DNA of 64,000 bases from Saprospirales bacterium. GTDB taxonomy: Bacteria > Bacteroidota > Bacteroidia > Chitinophagales > Saprospiraceae. Both the position numbers and the translations under genes were made by a program. The stretch spans positions 1 to 64,000 of the forward strand of contig REEO01000056.1 of NCBI GenBank assembly GCA_007695035.1. Direction: 5' to 3'. Shown here piece by piece: positions 7,889 to 17,591 of the stretch. Within the stretch, counting starts at the first letter, position 1; the number at the start of each line of letters is the position of its first letter. The notes under the pieces were generated by a model. It did not search any database, was not told where the DNA came from, and saw only the letters and a program-made list of their open reading frames with translations.

Positions 7889-8120
7889 AGCAATTACGCA
7901 ATACCTTGCGCATTTCCTATCTAAATCCGTCTTAGGAACCAATATCTGTAGATTTTTACGGCCTTGCGTTTTTGATCCCAAATCAACCGAAAACCCGATC
8001 CATAGATACGCGTAATTCCTCGCCTCTCTAATAATCCAATAAAATTTGGATGACCCCAATTTTTAAACCGGCCCACCCTCAAAGTATCCTTGTCCTCTAT
8101 GCTTTGGGGGGCGGCGCCTT

Positions 8121-8160
8121 GTCCCCAATCCTTTGGTGGATCAAGACAAAAAGTAAGAGG
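8121..8160 (+). repeat. Dispersed repeat, GTCCCCAATCC to AAAAAGTAAG type
   Basis: This matches 34724-34760 almost base for base (CCAATCCTTT, TGGATCAAGACAAAAAGTAA), and part of it recurs at 24548-24572. A TGCTTTGGGGGGCGG tract lies just before it; the 34.7 kb copy also has a G-rich palindrome at this place. Function unknown. Confidence 0.65.
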
Positions 8161-8242
8161 AATTCAATTGCAATCAAGATGAACATTTCCTGGATTATTC
8201 TTTACGGTGATTTGTAGCTTTGATCAATTTATCAATCTATCC

Positions 8243-8423
8243 ATGAGTCCACTCCGAAAACCCTTTTGTCATGAAAATGAGAGAAAAATTTAAGATCGAG
8301 GAAGAAGGGAAAATATTCCGCAGGCTTAGCCATAGCTACGTTGAGGAAAGATTTTTCCTGATGACGAAGATATTGGATTTTGCAGCCATTTGTAATAAAA
8401 AGAGGTTTTCGGAGTGGACTCAT
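8243..8423. repeat. Long palindromic (hairpin) element, copy A
   Basis: The ends are a perfect 20-bp inverted repeat, ATGAGTCCACTCCGAAAACC at 8243-8262 against its complement at 8404-8423. Between them the sequence continues as an imperfect palindrome down to a central hairpin, TTAGC-CATA-GCTACG, flanked by TTCC and GGAA arms. Copy B at 17415-17591 is the same element at about four bases in five, and copy C at 34323-34497 is a diverged relative. Both strands have open frames of about 60 codons across it; differences between copies A and B fall evenly on all three codon positions, so I do not think it is translated. It behaves like a non-autonomous MITE-like element or a hairpin RNA unit. Confidence 0.8.
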
Positions 8424-8565
8424 CCATTAATTATTGGTAGTTAGACCTATACCAATTGCCTATCTTGAGGTAGAAATAGAGTATTAGACCGAACAATTTG
8501 TAAAACCTAACATCCCATATCAGATAATAATCTTAAATTCGCCTCCCAATAGCAAACAGCGTTTT

Positions 8566-10341
8566 ATGATGGTAAAAGTTTTTGTGCGAATTGGTCTCTT
8601 GCTTATGCTGTGGGGCTTGTGTTCAGGGCCTGCGGTTCTGGCACAAAACAACGATGAAGAGGTAGAAATAACCCTGTTCACTCCGAGGAATACGGCCTTC
8701 ATTCACCTGCATTACCTGCAGCGCGATTCCCACAATCCGGATTCCGCAGCAAGGGCTTTCCACCCTTCCCTTCCACCGGAAAAACGCAGAGAACTGGCGT
8801 TAAAGCTCCAGCAGATTTACGATGGGCTTGGGCTTTTTGTAGTAATGGAGCGGATTCCCAACAATCCTGAGTTCAGAGACACCGCCACCAATGACCACAT
8901 TTACATTCCCTTTCACAGGGACCTGCCCAATATTTTTCTCGAGCGTATCGACAGCCTTTGGTACTATTCACCACAGTCCACGGAATCCATTTTGAAGGAA
9001 CACAGTGCGCTCTATCCCTTTGGATCAGATATTTGGATCAATCTGTTGCCCTTCGATTGGGATTTTGAATTCCTTGGCCTTGAGGGCTGGCAACTTATAG
9101 CTGCCTTAATTATCGCCCTTATCGTCATTCTACTGCACCTTATTATCAGCCGCTTCATCCGGCCCATTATAACCCGCTTTGCAGTCCGCCGCATCAGGAT
9201 ACCCGATGTAGAACCGAGATTGATTCGTCGCATTAGCCGGGTGATCAGTCTTCTCATCGTTCTGTACGTATTGAAAATTCTAATACCCTCTCTGCTGCTT
9301 CCCATCTCATTGAGTGAGTTTCTGATGAGGGCCATTCGGATAGTGAATACGGTATTTATCGGAGTCCTGCTTTACAGATTTGTAGAGATACTATCGGCCT
9401 ACTTGAATATGCTATCCGATAAGACCGATACCAGGATGGACAAACAAGCACTTCCGATTATTGACAAGATACTCAAAATCCTGGTCATAATAGTCGTTTT
9501 GATGCATGTGCTGGCTCTGTTGGATGTCAATGTAACCGCTCTTTTGGCTGGTATTTCGATCGGTGGTCTTGCACTTGCTCTCGCCTCTCAGGACACGGCG
9601 CGAAACTTTATCGGATCCATCATCATTTTTATCGACCAACCCTTTCAGGTGGGTGATTTTATCCAGGGAAGTAATTTCCTCGGCTCTGTGGTAGAGGTCG
9701 GTTTCCGTTCCACCCGGATTATGCTCATCAACACCTCCATCGTAACCATTCCCAACGGTCAATTGGCCGACATGCACATCACCAATTTTGGGAAGAGAAA
9801 ATTCAGGATGATGGACCCCAAAATCTCTCTGACTTACGACACGCCCCCGGATAGAATCGAGGTCTTTATGGAGGGAATCAAAGACATCATTAGGGAACAC
9901 CCAAAAATCGTCGATGAAAATTCCATTGTGAATTTCTTTGAAATGGCCGATTATGCACTGGTGGTCTTCGTGCGGGCCTATATAGCCGTTCCTGACTACT
10001 TTACTGAACTCAGGGTCAAGGAGGAATTCTACCTCTCCGTCATGAGATTGGCGGCCACGGTCGGAGTCCGTTTTGCCTTCCCTTCTTCCACACTTTACAT
10101 TGAGCAATTCCCCGAAAAACAATCCCTCATCCCCAGGTACGAGAAGGATAAAGAAACGGTCCGTAACGAAATGATGACCTTCCTGGAGAAAAACAAGGCC
10201 CACTACGAAAAGCTCAGGACTGAATACGAGGAGATCGAAAGACTCAAACAGTTGGAAAAAGAGGAGGAAGAGCGCAGACTCGCTGAGGAAAAAAATAATC
10301 CCCCGGCACACACCGACGAGTCTGAAAAGGATACTCGCTAA
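8566..10341 (+). CDS. MscS family mechanosensitive ion channel with N-terminal extension
   Basis: This 591-residue protein opens with a signal peptide (ending about VLAQ, residue 27) and a periplasmic region of about 140 residues. Transmembrane helices follow near 173-195, 224-248, 258-280 and 300-320. The pore-lining helix ALLAGISIGGLALALASQDT (about 324-343), rich in small residues, leads into IDQPFQVGDFI, the MscS beta domain, and the alpha-beta C-terminal domain. The tail (about 540-591) is a charged coiled coil (EEIERLKQLEKEEEERR). Such channels open under membrane tension during hypo-osmotic shock. The extended periplasmic part and charged tail are additions to the minimal MscS. It is monocistronic. 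A second in-frame ATG lies at 8569. Confidence 0.9.
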   Translation: MMVKVFVRIGLLLMLWGLCSGPAVLAQNNDEEVEITLFTPRNTAFIHLHYLQRDSHNPDSAARAFHPSLPPEKRRELALKLQQIYDGLGLFVVMERIPNNPEFRDTATNDHIYIPFHRDLPNIFLERIDSLWYYSPQSTESILKEHSALYPFGSDIWINLLPFDWDFEFLGLEGWQLIAALIIALIVILLHLIISRFIRPIITRFAVRRIRIPDVEPRLIRRISRVISLLIVLYVLKILIPSLLLPISLSEFLMRAIRIVNTVFIGVLLYRFVEILSAYLNMLSDKTDTRMDKQALPIIDKILKILVIIVVLMHVLALLDVNVTALLAGISIGGLALALASQDTARNFIGSIIIFIDQPFQVGDFIQGSNFLGSVVEVGFRSTRIMLINTSIVTIPNGQLADMHITNFGKRKFRMMDPKISLTYDTPPDRIEVFMEGIKDIIREHPKIVDENSIVNFFEMADYALVVFVRAYIAVPDYFTELRVKEEFYLSVMRLAATVGVRFAFPSSTLYIEQFPEKQSLIPRYEKDKETVRNEMMTFLEKNKAHYEKLRTEYEEIERLKQLEKEEEERRLAEEKNNPPAHTDESEKDTR

Positions 10342-10419
10342 GGCGGTTTATATGGTTAGCAGATGCCATATTCAGGTATTGGCATAAAATTTTGTCATTG
10401 AGGGGAACCAAATACCACT

Positions 10420-11025
10420 TCAGTCTCTCAACCTGAGGGTTACGGGCGCAATCCAGTGGTCGAGTTTGGCCTTAACCAATACGCCGTTTTCATAGTGGTA
10501 GTAGTTGTTTCTGGAGCGCTTAATATTTAACATGTAAACCCCATCGCCCTTGTACTTCAGCGGATTAAAAATGCCGTCCAATCCGGAATAGATTTCATCC
10601 ACATTAACCGGCTCTTTTATATACAAAAGCAAACTGGAAAAAGGAATCTCTGACTGGTCAATTTCACTATTTTTCCCATCAATGGTCACTATGTAACAAT
10701 CACCGTCCCTTACAGTGTGCCCCTTTGAATGGGGATCTCCATTCCGAAACACCTCGATATACTCCTCTTGCAACACACCATCTCTGTAAGTCGATGTTGC
10801 GGTGTATTCTATAGTGGCATTCATTACCAACAGGCTCACCTTCACTTTTGACTCTACTAAAATTTCAAATAGGGAATTGGAACAGCCCTCCATGTAGGTA
10901 ACTTTTAATTCACCGGCTTTGTTGCCGCGTACATACTGATCGTAAACCTTCTCCTGGGCCTTTATAGGCTGCACGGTAAGGAAGATCGCTGATGCGAAAA
11001 AAATGAAGATCCAATAGGTTCTCAT
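10420..11025 (-). CDS. DUF6134 family secreted protein
   Basis: This 201-residue protein has a signal peptide (MRTYWIFIFFASAIFLTVQP, cleavage near KAQ) followed by a beta-rich domain (YDQYVRGNKAGELKVTYME, then TATSTYRDGVLQEEYIEVFR and the C-terminal YYHYENGVLVKAKLDHW). This is the pattern of DUF6134, a Bacteroidota family of small beta-barrel-like periplasmic proteins of unknown function. The frame is open 34 codons further upstream, but the ATG at 11023-11025 places the signal peptide at the N-terminus. It stands alone, convergent with the MscS gene and divergent from the AsmA-like gene. Confidence 0.72.
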   Translation of the reverse strand: MRTYWIFIFFASAIFLTVQPIKAQEKVYDQYVRGNKAGELKVTYMEGCSNSLFEILVESKVKVSLLVMNATIEYTATSTYRDGVLQEEYIEVFRNGDPHSKGHTVRDGDCYIVTIDGKNSEIDQSEIPFSSLLLYIKEPVNVDEIYSGLDGIFNPLKYKGDGVYMLNIKRSRNNYYHYENGVLVKAKLDHWIAPVTLRLRD

Positions 11026-11319
11026 ATCTATTTCAACCAGTTCCAAGGTACAATAATTCAACTGCCGGTTATCTCGTCTCTCGCAAAAATTTATTTCCCC
11101 CCAGCGACAAAAACGGCCACAAACCACCCGGCAGTTTAACTGTTGTAATTAATTTTTTCTGAAAAAACCACCCTGCAACCCATCCGTTAACAGGCGGTAA
11201 CGATCCCTTTGGAAATAGGTGATTTGCCGTTTGCGTTTTCCCTCCACTTGTTTAAAAAATATCTGGCATTGTTTCTGCATATATAAATTTTGCATAAAGT
11301 ATAACATGCTCAATAATAA

Positions 11320-13854
11320 ATGATAACGCAACTGGTCAAAAATACGGTGATTAGCCTTCTGGGAGGGTTTGCAGTGGTGCTGCTACTAGCCAGTTTAGCC
11401 GTATATCTGCGTTCTGAGTCGATCAAGCAGGCCATTTCAGATTCAGTAAATGACCAGATTGAGAGCAGATTCACCTACGAAGATTTTGACCTGTCCATTG
11501 TAAGCACCTTTCCGTTTATTCGCGCTCAGTTGACAGATGTCCACCTCAGCGGAAGCCATTCTCTGCCCTTTATTCATTGCCGGGAGTTGGAAATTCGCCT
11601 GGATTTAAGAGCCCTTTTCCGAAATGAGATTGACCTCAGGTCCATTAAATTATCTGGCGGCACCGTTTACATAATTGAGAAGGAGGAGGGTGTGGCTAAT
11701 TACGACATCTTCAAGGGTGGAGGGGATAAAAAGAACAGTCTGGACCTTTTGTTCAGGGATTTTAGAATGAAGGATATGCTGGTGGTGCTGGACTTCCCGG
11801 AGGTTCGCAACCGCCACCAAAAATACGTCGCTTCACTGCAACTCCAGGGTGGATTCAAAGATGAACTCCTGCAGTTGGAAACCGATCTGGCCCTCGTTTC
11901 GGACTACATGCGCGCAGGGGACCACATTTTACTGGAAAACCGGGACATCCATTTAGACGGTCAACTGGTTTACGATCCAGCTGCGTCAAATTTAACACTC
12001 GACTCCTACCTATGGAAAAGCGAGAGCCTTAGCGGGAAAGTGGACGGCACCGTTGAATTCAATTCAGGACATTATCAATTTTACGGGTATATCGACCGTT
12101 CCCCGGTTAGAGAACTGCTGCGGGTTGCCGGAATTGAGGACCGGCTCTCAGAGCACTTTTTGGTGGAATCTGGCTACACCCGTGGAGCATTTGAAATTAT
12201 TGGAAAAACGGGTAGTGAGGCTGCTATCTCCGCAAAACTAGAGATTGACAACGGAATTGGACTTTGGCGGGACCGGGAAATGCAACTAAGGAATATTTCG
12301 GGCAATGTGGATTGGGATCAGACCCAGTCAGGCAATTCCGTATTAAGGTTTTCCGGCTTTAATATCGAACCCGAGGGCGGTGCTGTTCGGGGGAATTTGG
12401 TGCTGCACAACCTCGGAAGCAGTTCATTTTCACTGGATGTACACGGCAGCTTGCCCATCCAAACCGCCCTTAAAATCCCCGAGCCCATGGAGGGATTGAA
12501 ACCGGACCGGGGTGAAATCACCGCAGAGTCATTCAGGGCCACTGGAAAAATCCTGGATGGGGTTTTGAAAATCGATGAACTGGAGTGCGCTCTGGATTTG
12601 GAAGATTTACTTATCCACTTGCTGGACGAACCGGTTCAACTGGCCGGTGGCAGGCTTGTACTGGATGAAAAAGGCACTCTCAACGCCACCTGGGAATCCT
12701 GTAAGACCCTGGAGGCAGAATTTGACGGTGGTCTTCAACTCCATGATTTTGATTCCTGGCTGAATGGCTCCACTGATAAAAACTCATTACGCAAGGCCGA
12801 ATTCAATCTCAATGCGGAAAAAATCGACATGAATGAGCTGTTGGTCTTTTTTGACAAATGGAAAGACTTTCAAAAGGAGCTCGAGTCCGAAACGGACCAA
12901 AAAACGGTTGATGAAAATAAGGACTACCAAATAGATATACAGTTTTATGCACGCTCACTCAATTGGAACCAATCCCACATGGATAATTTCAATGGAATAC
13001 TTACAGTCCGTCCTGAGGGAGGGATATTCAAAGGTCACGGGGAGCATGTGGGGGGAAAAACCGAACTGGATGGCTTTTTCAGATTAGACCCTAGCCCATC
13101 TGTTAGTCTAAGGCTTTCGGCTTCAGACCTGGCAGTGGACGAACTCTTCAGACAGTGGGATAATTTCAACCAATCAACCGTCAAAAGCAACCATTTGAAA
13201 GGCAGCCTACAAGGACATTTTTTCGCCCTTTTGAAATGGGATGAAAAAGGAAATTGGGACCGCGAACATTCCGAAATGATCGCAGCCGTCGAATTGAAAA
13301 ATGGGGTGCTGAAAGATTTTGATATGCTACATTCCTTCTCGGCTTTTGTACACGAAGAGACCCTGAATAATATTCAATTTGAAAATCTGTCCAATGTCAT
13401 CTGGATGCACAATGGCTCCGTCTTCATGCCGGGCATCTTTTTACACAACAATGCCGTAAATCTCACCGTGGCCGGAGCCCATCGCCTGGACCAGGACTTC
13501 AGGTACGGAATTCGCCTCAATGCAGGCCAGGTGATGACTGGAAGAATACTGAATCGCAACCGCCAAAAGCCCATTCCTGCCAGGAGAAACGGCTTTTTCA
13601 ATCTGCACTACATCCTCCAGGGAAGCGGTGAAAGTTTTAACTACAGAACAGATCAACAGGCGGTCCTGTCCATGTTTGACCAAACCAGTGAGATGCGAAT
13701 AAAGGCCCTCTCAAAACTCCGGGAGACATTTGGTGAACTCCCTTTTTACTCGGGCGATAACAACCACTACGAGGAAGAAACCTCTGAGTCTTTACCCGGT
13801 ATATTTGAGGATGGTGAACCTGTTTACATGGAGGGTTTTGGACACGGCACCTAA
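11320..13854 (+). CDS. AsmA-like envelope protein
   Basis: This 844-residue protein has one N-terminal membrane anchor (about residues 9-29, VISLLGGFAVVLLLASLAVY), then the AsmA signature for this phylum: FTYEDFDLSIVSTFPFIRAQ, LTDVHLSG and the LEIRLDLRALFRNEIDLRSI strand pair. Long repeated beta segments follow. The C-terminal 250 residues contain the AsmA-like C-terminal domain (FHNNAVNLTVAGAHRLDQDF, then MTGRILNR). AsmA/TamB-like proteins form hydrophobic beta grooves and act in outer-membrane lipid movement and biogenesis; that role is inferred. The length is ordinary for Bacteroidota. It is monocistronic. Confidence 0.82.
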   Translation: MITQLVKNTVISLLGGFAVVLLLASLAVYLRSESIKQAISDSVNDQIESRFTYEDFDLSIVSTFPFIRAQLTDVHLSGSHSLPFIHCRELEIRLDLRALFRNEIDLRSIKLSGGTVYIIEKEEGVANYDIFKGGGDKKNSLDLLFRDFRMKDMLVVLDFPEVRNRHQKYVASLQLQGGFKDELLQLETDLALVSDYMRAGDHILLENRDIHLDGQLVYDPAASNLTLDSYLWKSESLSGKVDGTVEFNSGHYQFYGYIDRSPVRELLRVAGIEDRLSEHFLVESGYTRGAFEIIGKTGSEAAISAKLEIDNGIGLWRDREMQLRNISGNVDWDQTQSGNSVLRFSGFNIEPEGGAVRGNLVLHNLGSSSFSLDVHGSLPIQTALKIPEPMEGLKPDRGEITAESFRATGKILDGVLKIDELECALDLEDLLIHLLDEPVQLAGGRLVLDEKGTLNATWESCKTLEAEFDGGLQLHDFDSWLNGSTDKNSLRKAEFNLNAEKIDMNELLVFFDKWKDFQKELESETDQKTVDENKDYQIDIQFYARSLNWNQSHMDNFNGILTVRPEGGIFKGHGEHVGGKTELDGFFRLDPSPSVSLRLSASDLAVDELFRQWDNFNQSTVKSNHLKGSLQGHFFALLKWDEKGNWDREHSEMIAAVELKNGVLKDFDMLHSFSAFVHEETLNNIQFENLSNVIWMHNGSVFMPGIFLHNNAVNLTVAGAHRLDQDFRYGIRLNAGQVMTGRILNRNRQKPIPARRNGFFNLHYILQGSGESFNYRTDQQAVLSMFDQTSEMRIKALSKLRETFGELPFYSGDNNHYEEETSESLPGIFEDGEPVYMEGFGHGT

Positions 13855-14111
13855 TGTGATATGCTCATAACCATTGAACCCCATAAACAACACACTGAAA
13901 GGTATCAACAATACAAAGACCCACACAAAACCGGTACCAACCGAATCTACCCTAATCCCGAGCCGGATAAAGGCTGGAACTACCATTCATCCTCCCGGAT
14001 TCCAACATTTTTTTAAGCAAAACATAAACTCCCGTGTTGCACTTTGAAGGAAACAACAAATAAAAGACGCTTTCCCCCCAGAGAGATAAAATATTAGATA
14101 AAAACATTACC

Positions 14112-15329
14112 ATGAAAACAGAGAGAGTAACATTCAAAAATGCCGACGGAATAAAACTCGCGGCCAAATTAGAGCTTCCGGTTGATCGCCGGCCACATAA
14201 CTTCGCAGTTTTTGCCCATTGTTTTACCTGCAACATGAATTTAAAAGCCATTAAAAACATAGCCGACGGCCTCACCTCTGCCGGATTTGGCGTACTCCGG
14301 TTTGATTTCACCGGGCTGGGGATGAGCGAGGGGGAGTTTGCCGACAGCAATTTCAGTTCGCAGGTGAGCGATATCACCCACGCTGTAAAATGGCTGGAGG
14401 AGAATTACCGTGCTCCGGCCCTGTTGGTTGGTCATTCTCTCGGTGGTACCGCAGCACTTTTGGCGGGGACCGATCTAGAATCAGTTCGCGCAATGGTGAG
14501 CGTAGGAAGTCCGGCAGAGCCCGAGCATGTAAAACACCTTTTCAGGGAAGACCTTAAAGAGATCGAAAAAATGGGCGCTGCAGAAGTAAATATTGGAGGT
14601 CGAGGATTTCGTATCAAGCACCAGTTCATCAAAGATATCACCTCTAGATCGCTTTTGAAGAAACTCGAGCATTCCCGCAAACCACTGCTGATAATGCACT
14701 CACCCCAGGATTCCATAGTGGGTATATCAGAGGCTGAGAAAATCTACCAAGCCGCTTTTCACCCCAAGAGTTTCGTCAGTCTGGACGGAGCCGACCACCT
14801 TTTGTCAAAAAAAGAAGATGCCCAATACGCCGGACAGGTTATCGCCGCCTGGGCAGCGCGGTTTGTCGAAAAGAGAGAAGAGAAATTGCCCGATGGGCCT
14901 GCTGAAACCATTGCCAGAATAGGAGGCAAATCGGACAAATACACCACACAAGTTAAAATGGGCAAGCACCACCTCGTAGCCGACGAGCCCGAAACCCTCG
15001 GAGGTTTTGACCTGGGCCCCACCCCTTATGACCTACTCAAAGCCGCCCTGGGAGCCTGCACCACCATGACCCTCAGAATGTACGCCGATCACAAAAAGAT
15101 CGACCTGTCCGAAGTCACGGTCCACCTCCGACACGAAAAAAGACACCTCAAAGATGCCGATGTTTCAGAGGGCAAGGGTAAAAAGATGGACCACATCGAC
15201 CGAATTATCGAAATCGACGGAGATTTAACCGATGCACAACGCAAGAGAATGCTCCAAATCGCAGACAAATGCCCCGTCCACAAAACACTCAAACAATCCG
15301 TCATCATCCACAGCAAGCTAAAGGAATAA
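14112..15329 (+). CDS. Bifunctional alpha/beta hydrolase - OsmC family protein
   Basis: This 405-residue protein is a two-domain fusion. Residues 1-255 are an alpha/beta hydrolase with the nucleophile elbow VGHSLGGTAA and a catalytic histidine in DGADHLLSKKED. Residues 265-405 are an OsmC/Ohr-type domain with its two redox cysteines in LGACTTMTLRMYAD and DKCPVHKTL. OsmC proteins reduce organic hydroperoxides, so the hydrolase may act on peroxidised esters first; that coupling is inference. This fusion is a recognised family in several phyla. It has no operon partner. A possible long-loop terminator (CCCCGG at about 15333 against CCGGGG at about 15411, then TTTT) lies downstream. Confidence 0.9.
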   Translation: MKTERVTFKNADGIKLAAKLELPVDRRPHNFAVFAHCFTCNMNLKAIKNIADGLTSAGFGVLRFDFTGLGMSEGEFADSNFSSQVSDITHAVKWLEENYRAPALLVGHSLGGTAALLAGTDLESVRAMVSVGSPAEPEHVKHLFREDLKEIEKMGAAEVNIGGRGFRIKHQFIKDITSRSLLKKLEHSRKPLLIMHSPQDSIVGISEAEKIYQAAFHPKSFVSLDGADHLLSKKEDAQYAGQVIAAWAARFVEKREEKLPDGPAETIARIGGKSDKYTTQVKMGKHHLVADEPETLGGFDLGPTPYDLLKAALGACTTMTLRMYADHKKIDLSEVTVHLRHEKRHLKDADVSEGKGKKMDHIDRIIEIDGDLTDAQRKRMLQIADKCPVHKTLKQSVIIHSKLKE

Positions 15330-15777
15330 AAGCCCCGGCACCCATCCACAAGCCAAACCAGGAACAATTTGCAATTCAGTGGAACTCATTTCCCACATTA
15401 TCTGATGCCCGGGGTTTTATGGATTACACAGAATGAGCAGATTCCTATTTTGTCTCGGGTAATTGCTACAAACAATAGACAAGACTCCCGTAGCGTGACA
15501 TGATTATAAAAGCCGCTTCATACGAAAACACGCAAATTACTAATTGCCACTCACAACCCAACACCTTTGTGGCTTGGCATTCTGTAGAGAAACCAAAATC
15601 CCATACACCAAATCTCCCAAAAATTCATTATTTCTGTCAAAGTTCCAGAATTCTCGCCCGAAACACCAATTCCTAATTAAGCAAAGAGCACCAGTTTTGT
15701 CCCCAGGACTATGGTGGGGAATCAACCCCTAAACCAAACCAGGACAAATTCCTAACTTTGCGGTCAAAATTAAACGG
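15330..15777. other. Intergenic region before prfC
   Basis: I see no gene. It contains the long-loop CCCCGG/CCGGGG inverted repeat with a following TTTT (about 15332-15419), a degenerate tract GTCCCCAGGACTATGGTGG near 15700 resembling the dispersed repeat at 8121, and two similar short sequences CCAAACCAGGAACAATT (about 15352) and CCAAACCAGGACAAATT (about 15734). Confidence 0.5.
15753..15760 (+). promoter_or_regulatory. Minus-7 box of prfC
   Basis: TAACTTTG fits the TAnnTTTG consensus and lies 17 bases before the prfC ATG, implying a very short leader. A clear minus-33 TTG is not evident. Confidence 0.55.
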
Positions 15778-17358
15778 ATGTCATTCAGACAGGAACTAAA
15801 CAAGCGAAGAACCTTTGGAATAATCAGTCACCCGGATGCAGGGAAAACCACCCTGACCGAAAAACTACTCCTTTTCGGTGGAGCCATTCAGGTGGCTGGA
15901 GCTGTTAAGTCAAACAAAATAAAGCGCGGGGCCACCTCGGATTTTATGGAGATAGAGCGACAACGGGGAATTTCCGTGGCCACTTCTGTCATGGCTTTTG
16001 ACTACGCGGAAAAACGCATCAATATTTTGGATACCCCCGGTCACCAGGATTTTGCTGAAGATACCTACCGAACACTCACTGCAGTGGACAGCGCTATAGT
16101 AGTGATCGATGTGGCGAAAGGGGTGGAGGAGCAAACCGAAAAACTGGTCAATGTCTGTAAGGATAGAAATACCCCAATGATCGTTTTTATCAACAAATTG
16201 GATCGTGAGGGATTGGACGGCATAGACTTACTGGATGAGTTGGAAAAAAAATTGGGCATGAAAGTCTGCCCAATGAGTTGGCCGATAGGAATGGGCCAAC
16301 GCCTTAAGGGCATTTACGACATCTACAACGGCAAATTACCCCTTTTCAAACCCCACGGCAAGCAAGAAGAGGACGAAACCGTATTTATCGAAGACCTGGA
16401 CAGTGACGAATTGGTCAGACAGGTGGGTGAATCCGCCGCTGAGGAACTGCGGTCCGAAGTTGAAATCATACAAACGGTATATCCCGATTTTGACGTGGAA
16501 GCCTACAGGCGTGGTGAACTGCAACCGGTTTTTTTCGGGAGTGCCATCAACAATTTCGGGGTTAAAGAGCTGTTGGACTGTTTCGTAAAAATAGCGCCCC
16601 CGCCTCTGGCGCGACCCACAGATAAGCGAACCGTAGAACCCGATGAGGATAATTTTACGGGATTTATATTTAAAATCCATGCCAATATGGATCCCAGACA
16701 CCGCGACAGAATCGCCTTCCTCAGAGTTTGTTCGGGTATTTTTGAGCGAAATAAAAACTACCACCACGTGAGACTGGGCCGCAACCTTAAATTCTCAAAC
16801 CCCACTGCTTTTATGGCAGAGAAAAAATCCATTGTGGACCAATCTTACCCCGGGGATATTGTAGGACTGCACGATACAGGCAATTTCAAAATCGGGGATA
16901 CCCTGACCACCGGAGAGGACATTACTTTCATCGGAATACCCAGCTTCAGCCCGGAGCAGTTTCGCTATGTAGTCAACAAAGACCCAATGAAAACTAAGCA
17001 ATTGGACAAGGGCCTCGACCAACTTATGGACGAAGGTGTGGCTCAGCTTTTTACAAAAATAGACAACAACCGAAAGATAATAGGTACCGTGGGTGTACTT
17101 CAATTTGAGGTCATTCAGTACCGACTCGAACACGAATACGGAGCCAAAGTGGATTATGAACCCATCTCACTCTACAAGGCCTGTTGGGTCAAGTCCGAGG
17201 ACCCGGAAGCTTTGAAGGAGTTTGAAAAAAGGCGTAAAAACAACCTGGCTCTCGACAAAAAAGACCAGCTTGTCTTCCTCGCTGAATCTCAATGGGCACT
17301 GGAACGCGTTGAGGAAGCCCACAAGGATATCCGTTTTCAGTTCAAGTCGGAAATATAA
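15778..17358 (+). CDS. prfC: Peptide chain release factor 3
   Basis: This 526-residue translational GTPase carries all G motifs: SHPDAGKTTLTEKLL (P-loop), RGISVATSVM (switch I), DTPGHQDFAEDTY (G3) and FINKLDREGLD (G4, the RF3 form NKLD). The later part contains IPSFSPEQFRYV, typical of RF3 rather than EF-G, and the length matches bacterial RF3. RF3-GTP removes RF1/RF2 from the ribosome after peptide release. A TAACTTTG minus-7 box lies just upstream; the gene appears monocistronic. Confidence 0.95.
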   Translation: MSFRQELNKRRTFGIISHPDAGKTTLTEKLLLFGGAIQVAGAVKSNKIKRGATSDFMEIERQRGISVATSVMAFDYAEKRINILDTPGHQDFAEDTYRTLTAVDSAIVVIDVAKGVEEQTEKLVNVCKDRNTPMIVFINKLDREGLDGIDLLDELEKKLGMKVCPMSWPIGMGQRLKGIYDIYNGKLPLFKPHGKQEEDETVFIEDLDSDELVRQVGESAAEELRSEVEIIQTVYPDFDVEAYRRGELQPVFFGSAINNFGVKELLDCFVKIAPPPLARPTDKRTVEPDEDNFTGFIFKIHANMDPRHRDRIAFLRVCSGIFERNKNYHHVRLGRNLKFSNPTAFMAEKKSIVDQSYPGDIVGLHDTGNFKIGDTLTTGEDITFIGIPSFSPEQFRYVVNKDPMKTKQLDKGLDQLMDEGVAQLFTKIDNNRKIIGTVGVLQFEVIQYRLEHEYGAKVDYEPISLYKACWVKSEDPEALKEFEKRRKNNLALDKKDQLVFLAESQWALERVEEAHKDIRFQFKSEI

Positions 17359-17414
17359 AATAACGGACGCCCACTTTATCCAAAAGGGACTCTTGCGCTT
17401 GAAAGGTAATTTAA

Positions 17415-17591
17415 GAGTCTACTCCAAAAACCCTTTCGTCATGAGAATGAGCGAAAAATTCGAGATCGAGGCATCGGGTGAAATATTCCGCAGGCGTAGC
17501 CATAGCTACGTTGAGGAAAGATTTTACTCGATAACGAAGATATGGGATTTTGCAGCCATTCGGAATAGAAATGGGTTTTTGGAGTAGACTC
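17415..17591. repeat. Long palindromic (hairpin) element, copy B
   Basis: The ends form a perfect 19-bp inverted repeat (GAGTCTACTCCAAAAACCC at 17415-17433 against 17573-17591). The centre is a 6-bp stem CGTAGC-CATA-GCTACG extended by CA/TG and TTCC/GGAA pairs, and further out AAA/TTT. Compared with copy A, the segment GGGTGAAA pairs with TTTTACTC here while GGGAAAA pairs with TTTTTCCT there, so both arms changed together. It lies 56 bases after prfC and could also act in ending that transcript, but it has no T-run. Confidence 0.8.

Larger units (their letters stand above)
7889..8565. other. Repeat-rich intergenic region upstream of the MscS gene
   Basis: There is no protein gene here. It holds, in order: a CGCAA/TTGCG hairpin at 7897-7910 and degraded relatives near 7950-7975 and 8005-8022; a copy of a dispersed repeat at 8121-8160 (GTCCCCAATCC...AAAAAGTAAG); and the long palindromic element at 8243-8423. 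The last 140 bases before the MscS start are AT-rich without a clear promoter box. Confidence 0.7.

Noticed and set aside
9412-10311. A 299-codon minus-strand frame inside the MscS gene
   Set aside because: The plus-strand MscS frame has its pore motif and membrane helices in order; the antisense frame is Phe- and Val-rich and lacks a family pattern.
17222-17587. A 121-codon plus-strand frame overlapping the prfC end and palindromic element B
   Set aside because: It overlaps prfC in another frame and then reads through the hairpin element, so it is not a gene.
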